Positions 1-9,459 of a stretch of 64,000 nt of DNA are shown here, piece after piece. Both the position numbers and the translations under genes were made by a program. Every line of letters begins with the position of its first letter. The first letter of the stretch is position 1. The stretch is from DAOUKH01 sp965261455 (GTDB taxonomy: Bacteria > Chloroflexota > Dehalococcoidia > SHYB01), in contig OZ253453.1 in assembly GCA_965261455.1 (NCBI GenBank), positions 3,224,001-3,288,000 of the forward strand. Direction: 5' to 3'. The notes under the pieces are model-generated. The model was given only the letters and a program-made list of their open reading frames with translations, searched no databases and had not been told where the DNA came from.

Positions 1-1
1 G

Positions 2-622
2 AAACACTGGGACCCGCTCTTCTCCCTCCTTGAGGAACTGGACGTCCCCTTCTGCTTCCATGAGGGTACGGGGAGTCACCTCGCGGCCGTTGAGCAGCGG
101 TTCGGCTCGAACCGCTTCATGCGCCACGTCGCCAGCCATCCGACTGAGATGCAACTGGCCCTCATCGCCATGATGATCGGCGGCGTCTTCGAGTTTCACC
201 CCAAGCTCAACGTGGCGTTCCTCGAAGCGCAAAGCTGGTGGGTCCCCGGCGTGCTCGACCGGATGACGTGGGACCTCCAGCATCACCGGGCGCACGTTCC
301 ATTCCTCAAGATGTCGTTCCTCGAGTACTGGCAGCGGAACTGCTATTCGTCCATTGAGGGCACCGAGCGCGACGTTGGGGCCGTCGTGGACCTCATCGGC
401 GCGGACCACCTCTGCGTGACGACCGACTTCCCCCACTTCGACTCCAACTTCCCCAACGTCTCGAACGCCGTGCTCGCTAATTCCAGCATCACGCCCGAAA
501 TAGGGGGGCGGATCCTCTCCGGCGGCGGCCGCCTCTACGGCTTCGGCCCAGAGCACTTCGAGAAGTCGGACTCCGCCCTGCCCGACTGGAGCAAGGTCAA
601 CGAGATCCAGGGCGCCGGCTAG
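2..622 (+). CDS. Amidohydrolase-2 family metal-dependent hydrolase (5' end outside window)
   Basis: The frame is open from base 2, so the gene starts before the window; about 206 residues of its C-terminal half are visible. A TIM-barrel amidohydrolase (ACMSD-like) is indicated by a metal-ligand His in PFCFHEGTG (His codon at 59-61) and the late catalytic Asp in TTDFPHFDS (Asp codon at 425-427). The usual N-terminal DxH motif must lie upstream. The ATG at 119 is internal, because the protein-like reading continues before it. It most resembles the protein at 57745-59199. The MFS gene begins 11 bases after its stop, so the two are probably co-transcribed. Substrate unknown. Confidence 0.85.
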   Translation, partial: KHWDPLFSLLEELDVPFCFHEGTGSHLAAVEQRFGSNRFMRHVASHPTEMQLALIAMMIGGVFEFHPKLNVAFLEAQSWWVPGVLDRMTWDLQHHRAHVPFLKMSFLEYWQRNCYSSIEGTERDVGAVVDLIGADHLCVTTDFPHFDSNFPNVSNAVLANSSITPEIGGRILSGGGRLYGFGPEHFEKSDSALPDWSKVNEIQGAG

Positions 623-633
623 GGCCGTCCTCG

Positions 634-1896
634 ATGGCCCTGGCCTCGCCCATCCGGCGGCTTCACTCCATGCACCGGGCATGGTCGCTCCTCGCCGTGG
701 CGTTCGCCGCCCTGTTCATCCTGGGGGGCGCCCGCAATTCCGTTGGGGTGCTCTACAAGCCGATGGTCGAGGACTTCGGCGGCGGGCGGTTCGGCTTGGC
801 CGGCGCCCTAACCTTGGGTCAGGTCATGCTGGGCGTGGGCTACGTCGCCGCGGGGCTGGCGATGGACCGGTTCGGGCCCCGCCGCGTGATCCCCGTCTTC
901 GCGCTGATGCACTTGGTGGGCAATCTGGTGGTCGCGAGAGCCGGGCATCTCTGGGAAGTCTACTTGGGGTGGGGCATTCTGAGCGCGCTGGCCTTTGGCG
1001 TCGGCGTCGGCCCGTTTCTGGCGATCGTGACCCGCTGGTTCAAACGGCACCAGGGGCTGGCGCTAGGCATCACCGCCTCGGCGGCGCAGCTGGGCGTCGT
1101 GACGTTCTCGCCGTTGGCCTCGCTCATGGCCGACGGGCCGGGCTGGCGGTGGGCGTTCGTCTTCTTGGCCACCGCGCCGTTCCTGGCCCTGCTGGTCGCG
1201 GCCGTCATGATCCGCGGCAAGCCCCAGGACGTCGGCCTGCAACCCTACGGCGCGGAGTCGATCCCAGAGGCGGCGGAGGTCCCCGCGGCGCGGTCCACCC
1301 CGTCCTTTAGCGCCATCATCGGTATCGCGCTGCGCCGGAGGGCCCTCTGGCTGCTGCTCGCCGCGTACGTCGCCGTCAACGTGAGCACGGGAGTCGTCCT
1401 ATTTCACTTGGTCAACTTTGGGACCGACGAGGGCCTTTCCTCCGTGATGGCCGCCGGCCTCCTGTCCGCGATGAGCGGCGTCAGTATCGCCGGGCGCGTG
1501 GCGTTCGGCGTTCTGTCGGAACGCTTCCGCGTAGAGCGCCTGTTCACCATCGCTATCATCATGATGGGCGCCGGCTTGGCGATACTCCCGGCGCTCGGCG
1601 GAGCGCCGGGATACTATCTCTTCGCCTCGACGTTTGGCTTCTTCCTGGGAGGCACCGTCGTGTTCATGCCCATGATGGGACGAGCGTTGTTCGGGGAAGA
1701 GTTCCTCGCCTCGATGGTTGGAATCGTGTTGCTCGCCGTGAACGTTGGATCGGCCTTGGGCGCGCTTCTGGGCGGTGCCGTGTTCGACGCGACCGACTCC
1801 TACACCTTGGCATTCCTCGTGGCCGCCGGCGTCGCGGGACTTGGCGCGCTGTTGACGGTGCCGCTACGCCTGTCCGCTACGGGCACAGAACGCTAG
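634..1896 (+). CDS. MFS transporter, monocarboxylate/oxalate-formate antiporter type
   Basis: A 420-residue inner-membrane carrier with about twelve hydrophobic segments split by a hydrophilic loop near residues 195-225, the standard 6+6 major facilitator layout. The first helix followed by GVLYKPMVEDFG resembles the monocarboxylate-porter and oxalate/formate antiporter branch, which moves small organic acids. The start is taken as ATG 634; ATG 670, just before the first helix, is a good alternative. It follows the amidohydrolase by 11 bases on the same strand, which suggests uptake or export of that enzyme's substrate or product; this link is inference. Confidence 0.85.
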   Translation: MALASPIRRLHSMHRAWSLLAVAFAALFILGGARNSVGVLYKPMVEDFGGGRFGLAGALTLGQVMLGVGYVAAGLAMDRFGPRRVIPVFALMHLVGNLVVARAGHLWEVYLGWGILSALAFGVGVGPFLAIVTRWFKRHQGLALGITASAAQLGVVTFSPLASLMADGPGWRWAFVFLATAPFLALLVAAVMIRGKPQDVGLQPYGAESIPEAAEVPAARSTPSFSAIIGIALRRRALWLLLAAYVAVNVSTGVVLFHLVNFGTDEGLSSVMAAGLLSAMSGVSIAGRVAFGVLSERFRVERLFTIAIIMMGAGLAILPALGGAPGYYLFASTFGFFLGGTVVFMPMMGRALFGEEFLASMVGIVLLAVNVGSALGALLGGAVFDATDSYTLAFLVAAGVAGLGALLTVPLRLSATGTER

Positions 1897-1975
1897 CCTG
1901 GAGCGTCGGCGCCTGTGCCGGCCCTCGGCTCAGAACGAAGGTTGCGTGTGGCTGCGGCGCTTTGGCGATAGCCGG

Positions 1976-3565
1976 TCACCGCGGCGCGTACTTGGTTAGC
2001 CAGTACTCCATGCTGTCGGCGAGGGCCATCCAGGAGGCGTCGATGATGTTGGTGGAGCTGCCCACCGTGCTCCAGCGGCGCTCGCCGTCGGTGGAGTCGA
2101 CGAGGACTCGGACGACGGCGTCGGCGCCTTCGCTCTCGTCAACGATGCGGACTTTGTAGTCAGTGAGGCGGACCGCAGCGAGGGTGGGGAAGAACTGCTC
2201 GAGGGCGCGGCGCAGGGCGGTGTCGAGGGCGTCGACGGGGCCGTTGCCCTCGGCGGCGACGTGCAGTGTCGAGCCGTCCACCTTGACTTTGACCATCGCC
2301 TCGGAGAGCGTGTCGCGGTCGATGTCGACCGGGGCGCGGCGGCGGCGCTCGACGAGCACCATGAAGTCGACGAGCTCGAAGGGGGGCGCGTACCCCGGCA
2401 TCGCTCTGCGGATGAGGAGCTCGAACGAGCCCTCGGCGCCCTCGAATACGAAGCCCTTGTTTTCGAGGTCCTTGATCTGCTCGACGAGCTTACCGGTGAT
2501 CTGCTTCTCCGCGCTGAGGTCGATGCCGAGCTCCGCCGCCTTGGTGACGATGTTGCTTCGGCCTGACAACTCGGAAACCACGACGCGCTTCACGTTGCCC
2601 ACCACGGCGGGGTCGATGTGCTGGTAGCTGTTTTCGACCTTGGCCATGGCGGCGGCGTGGAGCCCGCCCTTGTGGGAGAAGGCGCTCTCGCCGACGAAGG
2701 GCTGGAAGGGGTCGGGGGCGCGGTTGGCGCGCTCGTTGACGAACGTTGAGATTTCCTTGAGGCGGGCGAGCCGGTCGTCGCCGATCGAGTCGAGCCCCAT
2801 CTTGATGTTGAGGTTGGCGATGATCGAAACGAGGTTGGCGTTGCCGCAGCGCTCGCCGATGCCGTTGATGGTGCCCTGGACGTGGCGCGCGCCGGCGGCG
2901 ACGGCGGCCAGCGAGTTCGCAACCGCCAATTCGCTGTCGTTGTGCGCGTGGATGCCGAGGGGAACGTCCACGGCCCGCGCCGCCTCCTCGACGACGGCCC
3001 TGACCTCCTCGGGAAGCGCGCCGCCGTTGGTGTCGCATAGGATCACGCAGTCGGCCCCGGCCTTGGCGGCGGCCTGGATCGTCAGCAGGGTGTAGTCGGG
3101 GTTGAGCTTGTAGCCGTCGAAGAAGTGCTCCGCGTCGTAGAACACCGTCCGTCCCTTCGCCTTCAGGTAGGCGACGGTGTCGGCGATCATGTCGAGGTTC
3201 TCTTCCAACGTGGTCCCGAGGACGTCGGTCACGTGCAGCTCGGAGCTCTTCCCCACGAGGGTGACGACTTGGGCCTCGCTGTCGAGCAGCGCCTGGACGA
3301 TGGGGTCGTCCTGGACGGCGACGCCGGCCTTTCGGGTGCTGGAGAAGGCGGTGATGCGGGCGTGGTCGAGCTCGAGAGAGCGGGCGCGCTCGAAGAACTC
3401 GGCGTCCTTGGAATTGGAGCCCGGCCAGCCGCCCTCGATGAAGTCCACGCCGAGCGCGTCGAGCTTGCGCGCGATCTGAATCTTGTCCTCGACGGAAAAG
3501 GAAATCCCCTCCGTCTGCGATCCGTCGCGAAGCGTGGTGTCGTAGATTTCGATGTGTGTCGTCAT
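1976..3565 (-). CDS. cimA: (R)-citramalate synthase
   Basis: Condenses pyruvate and acetyl-CoA to citramalate, the first step of the threonine-independent route to isoleucine; cytoplasmic. At 529 residues it has the CimA length and layout: an HMGL-like TIM barrel (about 1-280) with catalytic DTTLRDGSQTEG at 9-20, metal-binding HAHND at 206-210 and GIGERCGN at 235-242, then a C-terminal LeuA-type allosteric domain (about 390-520) where isoleucine feedback would act. The N-terminal signature and the EGGWPGSN segment fit CimA better than 2-isopropylmalate synthase or homocitrate synthase. It stands alone, convergent with the MFS gene. Confidence 0.93.
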   Translation of the reverse strand: MTTHIEIYDTTLRDGSQTEGISFSVEDKIQIARKLDALGVDFIEGGWPGSNSKDAEFFERARSLELDHARITAFSSTRKAGVAVQDDPIVQALLDSEAQVVTLVGKSSELHVTDVLGTTLEENLDMIADTVAYLKAKGRTVFYDAEHFFDGYKLNPDYTLLTIQAAAKAGADCVILCDTNGGALPEEVRAVVEEAARAVDVPLGIHAHNDSELAVANSLAAVAAGARHVQGTINGIGERCGNANLVSIIANLNIKMGLDSIGDDRLARLKEISTFVNERANRAPDPFQPFVGESAFSHKGGLHAAAMAKVENSYQHIDPAVVGNVKRVVVSELSGRSNIVTKAAELGIDLSAEKQITGKLVEQIKDLENKGFVFEGAEGSFELLIRRAMPGYAPPFELVDFMVLVERRRRAPVDIDRDTLSEAMVKVKVDGSTLHVAAEGNGPVDALDTALRRALEQFFPTLAAVRLTDYKVRIVDESEGADAVVRVLVDSTDGERRWSTVGSSTNIIDASWMALADSMEYWLTKYAPR

Positions 3566-3643
3566 GGCTTCATCTTAGGGTACGTCCTTCTTCTATTGCC
3601 ACAGCCGCCCTCCGCCGGAGTCGGCATGTACCCTTGGCGTTAT

Positions 3644-3658
3644 TAACGCTAAGCGTTA
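3644..3658. promoter_or_regulatory. Palindromic operator before higBA
   Basis: TAACGCTAAGCGTTA is a perfect 7+1+7 inverted repeat in an AT-rich patch only 12 bases before the higB GTG. The half-site context GCGTTATTA also recurs as a direct repeat. HigA-type antitoxins bind such palindromes to autorepress their operon, so this is the likely HigA site overlapping the promoter. Confidence 0.6.
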
Positions 3659-3670
3659 TTATCACAGCCA

Positions 3671-3949
3671 GTGCGCCGCTTCAGGGACAATGATGCGGAA
3701 CGGCTCCTCTACGGACACCCGGTCCGCCGCCTGCTCCATGATATCCAGCGCCGGGCGCGAATGAGGATACAGCGCGTGGTAGCGGCGACGGCGCTCGTCG
3801 ATCTTCGAGTGCCACCGTCGCATCATCTCGAAGCCCTGCGCGCCGACAGGGTGGGGCAGTACAGCATCCGCATTAACGACCAATGGCGTGGCTGCTTTCT
3901 CTGGACAGACCAAGAAGCGATGGAGATCGAAGTCGTCGACTATTACTGA
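3671..3949 (+). CDS. higB: HigB-type toxin (RelE/ParE superfamily)
   Basis: A 92-residue predicted ribosome-dependent mRNA interferase. The end of the protein is typical of HigB: VPPSHHLEALRADRVGQYSI followed by RINDQWRGCFLW and a terminal EVVDYY, with Arg and His residues in the expected active-site places. The start is GTG 3671, 12 bases after a palindromic operator. The antitoxin begins 10 bases after its stop, giving the toxin-first order characteristic of higBA and unlike relBE. Full length and apparently intact. Confidence 0.9.
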   Translation: MRRFRDNDAERLLYGHPVRRLLHDIQRRARMRIQRVVAATALVDLRVPPSHHLEALRADRVGQYSIRINDQWRGCFLWTDQEAMEIEVVDYY

Positions 3950-3959
3950 GGAGGAGTGC

Positions 3960-4247
3960 ATGACCGCCGCTGCACCGGTCCACCCAGGAGAACATCTCGC
4001 GGAGATTCTTGAGGAACTCGGCGTCAGCCAGTACCGTCTTGCGAAGGCGATTGGCGTCCCTCCGATACGCATCAATGACATCGTTCACGGGCGCAGGTCG
4101 ATTACGGCGGACACAGCGCTCCGTGTCGGACAGGCCCTGGGCATGACTCCCGAGTTCTGGCTGAACCTCCAGCGGATGTACGACCTCGACCTCGCCCGCG
4201 CCTCGATCGATACCAGCGCCATCGAACCCCTCGTCGAAGCATCCTGA
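3960..4247 (+). CDS. higA: HigA-type antitoxin, XRE helix-turn-helix
   Basis: A 95-residue antitoxin and autorepressor. It begins HPGEHLAEILEELGVSQYRL and carries an XRE-type helix-turn-helix (LAKAIGVPPIRINDIVHGRR), both hallmarks of the HigA family. The start is ATG 3960, chosen because a strong GAGGAGG ribosome site lies just before it; a longer frame from 3888 would overlap higB and has no such site. It would neutralise HigB and bind the palindrome at 3644-3658. Confidence 0.9.
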   Translation: MTAAAPVHPGEHLAEILEELGVSQYRLAKAIGVPPIRINDIVHGRRSITADTALRVGQALGMTPEFWLNLQRMYDLDLARASIDTSAIEPLVEAS

Positions 4248-4335
4248 ACCGGGTTGGGTTGCCGGCCCTGACATTTCAGGAATGTTAGCGCAGCTTTAAT
4301 GCCACGTTAACACGCGCCGCGCATCATGGAGTGGT

Positions 4336-4667
4336 ATGGACTGGATGCGCCGGCTGGCGAAGCATTACGAGCGTGTCCGGGAGCGCTACCCCGGCGAACG
4401 ACTCATCGTCCTGTTCGACATCGACGGGACCATCCTCGATATGCGCTCCGCGGCTACGACGCCGCCCACGGGACCCGTTACTTCTCCGACCTGACCGTGA
4501 GCGACACCCCTGACCTCGAATCCTTCCTCGAAGCGGTAATGCTCCTGCCGACCTCGGTCACCGCCGACTTTAACTTCCCCAAGTGGCGCTACTTCGGGCA
4601 AGGCTCCGGCGAAAACGGCGGCGGCTACGAATACTTGCTGCGCCCCGCGGCGCCGTCCGGCGTCTAA
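4336..4667 (+). pseudogene. Broken HAD-like hydrolase gene, frameshifted and probably fused to a foreign 3' end
   Basis: ATG 4336 opens a frame reading MDWMRRLAKHYERVRERYPG and then LIVLFDIDGTILDMR, which contains the HAD motif I (DIDGT, catalytic Asp). This frame stops at 4494 after a short nonsense tail. From about 4443 the +2 frame (in phase with 4326) continues with LRGYDAAHGTRYFSDLTVSD, which looks like the next part of the same protein, and runs to a stop at 4665-4667. The final segment (SFLEAVMLLPTSVTADFNF onward) does not resemble a HAD cap and may come from another gene. Motifs II-IV are absent. I infer a decayed gene shortened by deletion and a frameshift beside the higBA module. 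Confidence 0.65.
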
Positions 4668-4678
4668 CCCGGCGGCGG

Positions 4679-6523
<1,845 letters not shown>

Positions 6524-6599
6524 CGCCCCTCGATTATCGCACGCCGCCACTGTCTTAACCCGCTCTCTGCTGGGAGGATCGGGGGCGGCCACGGTCGAC

Positions 6600-7022
6600 T
6601 GGATAGGGGGTGCCCTCTCTCAATCTCCCCCAGAGGGGACCTTTGTTTAACCGGGGTGACTGACCGCGAAGGTGGGCGAACTTCGATAACCCGTGGTAGT
6701 TGCGAGGCGGCCCCTCATCTCAATCTTCTCCCGTTGGGAGAAGAGGCAAGACCTCCCGGCCCTACCCATGCTTGAGCCCGAGGGCAGGTTGCGCAAAGGT
6801 TTCCGGTGGGTGAGAGGCCGGCGGGGAGGGCGAGTCGCGACTCGCCCCTACGGGAGGGAGGCCCCGTTGCGCGGCGCGGCTACGCAGCGGCGGCTAAGGG
6901 GTTGCGATGCGCCAGAGGTCGTTGATCTCGGTGTTGGCGGCGGCGGCGAAGACGTAGAGCGCGCCGGTGGACCCGCGCCGGGGTCGATGCTCGACCCCGG
7001 CGTGTCGTGCTCGGGCGGGCCG
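6600..7022. repeat. Intergenic dispersed-repeat region with hairpins
   Basis: No convincing gene. Bases 6610-6650 carry a copy of the CTCTCNNTCTCCCCCAGAGG repeat. Bases 6704-6800 carry the GCGAGGCGGCCCCTCATCTC / AAGAGGCAAGACCTCCCGGC unit that recurs near 55.72 and 55.92 kb. Bases 6820-6865 hold the GACTCGCCCCTACGGGAGGG unit also seen at 46.9 kb. On the minus strand 6898-6975 reads RGSTGALYVFAAAANTEIND then LWRIATP and a stop, possibly the 3' scrap of a lost gene; this is weak. A perfect 11-bp hairpin (GCCGGGGTCGA-TGC-TCGACCCCGGC, 6977-7001) lies 21 bases past the dienelactone hydrolase stop and may end its transcript, although no T tract follows. Confidence 0.6.
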
Positions 7023-7760
7023 CTAGCCCAGGTGCTTGGAGAACCACGCGAGGGTGCGCTCCCAAGCGTCGTCAGCGGCCTCCTTGTGGTAGCTGGGACG
7101 GTCGTCGCAGAAGAAGCCGTGATTCGCGCCGGGGTAGATCTTGAAGTCGTGCTCCTTGCCCATCTCGGTGAGCAGAGCGTCCACCTCGTTCACGTCCTCA
7201 GGCGGAGGGTTCTTGTCGAGCTCGCCGAAGCAGCCGAGGACGGGCGCGGTGAGCAGCTCGGCGTAGCCGTGCGGCGACAGCGGCCGGCGGCTGTGAGTCT
7301 CGCGAGTTATCAGCCCGCCGGAGTAGTAGACCGCCGCCGCTTTGACGTCGCGGTTCAGGCAGGCGCAGAGCCAGGAGAGCGTTCCGCCCATGCAGTAGCC
7401 CGTGGTGGCGATCTTCGAGGCGTCGGCCTTGTCCAGCGTCTTGATGAAGTCGATGACGACGCGGAAGTCGGCGTTGGTCTGCACGTCGTTCATCCCCTGC
7501 ATCAACGGCATGATCTTGGGGATTTCTTCGTAGCCGACGACGATGCCGGGGCCGTTGCGGTAGTACATGTCGGGCGAGACGGCGACGTAGCCTTCTCGGG
7601 CGAAGCGATTGGTGACGTCCTTGATGTGGTCGTTTACGCCAAAGGCCTCTATGAAGACGATGACGACGGGGTAGCCGCCGCCCGACGCGGGCTCGGCGAC
7701 GTAGATGGGCATGACGCCGCCATCGCCGGCGGCGTCGACGGTCCGGGTCGTGATTTCCAT
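7023..7760 (-). CDS. Dienelactone hydrolase family protein
   Basis: A 245-residue alpha/beta hydrolase of the dienelactone hydrolase type, acting on lactones or esters in the cytoplasm (classically the chlorocatechol branch of ring cleavage). The full Cys-Asp-His triad is visible: GYCMGG with Cys123, GELDKNP with Asp182 and GANHGFF with His214; FIEAFGVN supplies the usual Glu near residue 38. The start is ATG 7760, preceded by AAGGAGAC; the frame is open to 7829 but only 7760 has a ribosome site. Real substrate unknown. Confidence 0.88.
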   Translation of the reverse strand: MEITTRTVDAAGDGGVMPIYVAEPASGGGYPVVIVFIEAFGVNDHIKDVTNRFAREGYVAVSPDMYYRNGPGIVVGYEEIPKIMPLMQGMNDVQTNADFRVVIDFIKTLDKADASKIATTGYCMGGTLSWLCACLNRDVKAAAVYYSGGLITRETHSRRPLSPHGYAELLTAPVLGCFGELDKNPPPEDVNEVDALLTEMGKEHDFKIYPGANHGFFCDDRPSYHKEAADDAWERTLAWFSKHLG

Positions 7761-7865
7761 GCTTGTGTCTCCTTGTTGCTTGCGGTAGGGCCGCGGCCTC
7801 GCGCCGCGGGCGGCGTCATCGTACACCACGCCGCCCCGCCCGTCCCGTTCGCTTGGGAGGCTTTA

Positions 7866-8324
7866 CTAGGCGAGGTTGAAGAGGGTGCCCACCATGCCCC
7901 CAAAGACGAGGTGGCGGACGAGCGAGGCGGCGGCGTACTCCGCGCCGAGGTTGCTCATGAAGAGGCCGGGGGCCTTCATGCGCCCCGCTTTGATCTCGTG
8001 GTGGATGTCGCCGAAGGGGTCCATGGCGAGCATGATGAGCGCCCAGTGGACGATGCCGGAGAGCAGGCCAATCCACCAGTTCGGGCGCACGTCGAGGATG
8101 AGGAAGGCGAAGGCGTAGAGAAAGGCGAAGACGACGCCCATGCCGAAGTGCATGAGCGCCCCATAGTAGGGAGCACGGTTGCGCGGCAGGCGCAGCATGC
8201 TCCCCAGGATGAGGGTGACGTCGGTGCGTGGGAGGCCCACCACGGGCAGGGCGTACATCACGAGCGTCATGACGCCGGTGGCGGCGAGCCCGACCCAGAC
8301 CGAGTCTCCGAGGTGCAGGTCCAT
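7866..8324 (-). CDS. Conserved-looking four-helix membrane protein
   Basis: A 152-residue protein with about four hydrophobic helices (near 8-28, 55-75, 82-102 and 130-150) separated by short loops such as GLPRTDV and DPFGDIHHEIKAGRMKAPG. The Asp/His-rich third loop could bind a ligand or metal, but I recognise no family with confidence. It starts at ATG 8324 and lies about 105 bases before the dienelactone hydrolase start on the same strand, so the two might share a transcript. Function unknown. Confidence 0.6.
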   Translation of the reverse strand: MDLHLGDSVWVGLAATGVMTLVMYALPVVGLPRTDVTLILGSMLRLPRNRAPYYGALMHFGMGVVFAFLYAFAFLILDVRPNWWIGLLSGIVHWALIMLAMDPFGDIHHEIKAGRMKAPGLFMSNLGAEYAAASLVRHLVFGGMVGTLFNLA

Positions 8325-8595
8325 GCCTCTCTCCGTGGGGGGCGGAGTCCCGCTACTCTAGCACGCGACGGCTGGGGTGTGGCGCGCGGCTTAATCCTGG
8401 ATTTCGGCTCCGCCAGAACCGTAGATCCAACGCCGTATTCCCGCGCGTAGTACCGTTTGGATGGCGACTGGAAACCGCGTGGGTGGTGCGAATTCATGCT
8501 GAGATGCGGAGATAGCGGGGATAAGAAGGTAGTTGACGCGGCGTAGCCGAGGTTAGAGTATTGAGAGGCGCCCGTCGACGCCAAGGACCCACGCG

Positions 8596-9438
8596 ATGAT
8601 GAAGAGACTTCCGCCACGTTTTGCCGCTCTCTTCGCCGCGATTGTCGCGGCGGCCCTCGTCATCTCGGCGTGTGGAAGCGACGACCCCGCGCCCGCGCCC
8701 ACCCAACCCCCGGCGCAGCCGACGACGGCCCCCTCGCAACCGTCGCCGACGCCGCAGCCCCCTGCCACGGACCCGCCGCCCGCGGCCACCGCCACGGCCA
8801 CGGAGGCTGCGATGGCGAAGACGCCCGGGGCTACCTCCGCGCCAGAGGCGACGGTTGCCGCAACCGCCAGGCCGATACCCACCGCGACGGGGGCCGCAGC
8901 GCCCGAGGCGTCGTCGACGCCTGATGCCCCCGAACCGACCGTCGTCCCGCCCGCCACCGCGGCACCGGCTACCGAAGCCCCCAGCGCGCCGTCGGCAGAC
9001 TTGGCGATCGACTTCTCCCTGCTGAGCGCCAGCGGCGAGACCGTGTCCCTCTCCTCCTACCGAGGGCAGCAGACGGTCATCCTCGTCTTCTCCCGAGGCT
9101 TGTGGTGAACTATCTGCCGTCAGCAGCTCGTGGAGCTGCAAGGTGAGTACGAATCGCTCCAGGCCGAAGGCATCGAGGTGCTGTCGGTCAGCACCGACGA
9201 CGAGAGTTCCGCCGGCCTCGCGGACCGCTTGGGCTTTGAATACCCCATTCTGTTCAACCCCGAGCACGACGTGATCGAGCAGTACGGGGTCTATAACCTC
9301 CACGGCGACGGCTTTGCCGCGCACGCGGTCTTCGTCGTCGACCGCGATGGGGCGATCCAGTGGAAGCACATCAGTAGGACCACCTACGACACGCCGTCGA
9401 CGGGGGATGTGATCGAGAGGGCGAAGGAATTCTCGTAG
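8596..9438 (+). CDS. Probable selenocysteine-containing lipoprotein peroxiredoxin (in-frame TGA at 9106)
   Basis: Read through one TGA this is a 280-residue protein. Residues 1-25 are a lipoprotein signal (lipobox VISAC, Cys26 region), followed by a Pro/Ala/Thr-rich linker to about residue 133 and then an AhpC/TSA-Prx-like domain. The TGA is codon 171 in the context FSRGLW-TGA-TICRQQLVEL. Relatives carry RGxWCxxCRxQL there, so the TGA replaces the peroxidatic Cys, giving a UxxC motif. The frame stays protein-like to TAG 9436 (LSVSTDDESSAGLADRLGFE, VVDRDGAIQWKH), which argues against a nonsense mutation. A 7-bp hairpin starts 14 bases after the TGA. It would reduce peroxides at the outer face of the membrane. 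No sel genes lie in the window; a Cys-to-stop pseudogene is the alternative. Confidence 0.75.
9106..9139 (+). promoter_or_regulatory. Putative bacterial SECIS element for UGA recoding
   Basis: After TGA 9106-9108 come 14 bases, then GCAGCTC-GTG-GAGCTGC (9123-9139), a perfect 7-bp stem with a 3-base loop that starts with G. The loop lies 21 bases after the TGA. Bacterial SECIS elements sit in the coding sequence just downstream of the UGA and present a G (often GU) at the start of a small apical loop to SelB, so spacing and shape fit. Confidence 0.65.
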
Positions 9439-9459
9439 TCGAGCGGCGCGCGGCCAGGG

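Noticed and set aside
6693..8450. A 585-codon plus-strand open frame
   Set aside because: It runs antisense through the dienelactone hydrolase and membrane protein genes and through repeats; no recognisable domain.
9106..9108. TGA as an ordinary nonsense mutation making a pseudogene
   Set aside because: Considered, but the codon falls exactly on the redox Cys, the frame is intact on both sides, and a SECIS-like hairpin follows. Kept only as the alternative.
8494..9369. A Gly/Arg-rich minus-strand frame across the peroxiredoxin gene
   Set aside because: Its composition comes from the Pro/Ala/Thr linker read in reverse. The plus strand has a lipoprotein signal and redox domain.
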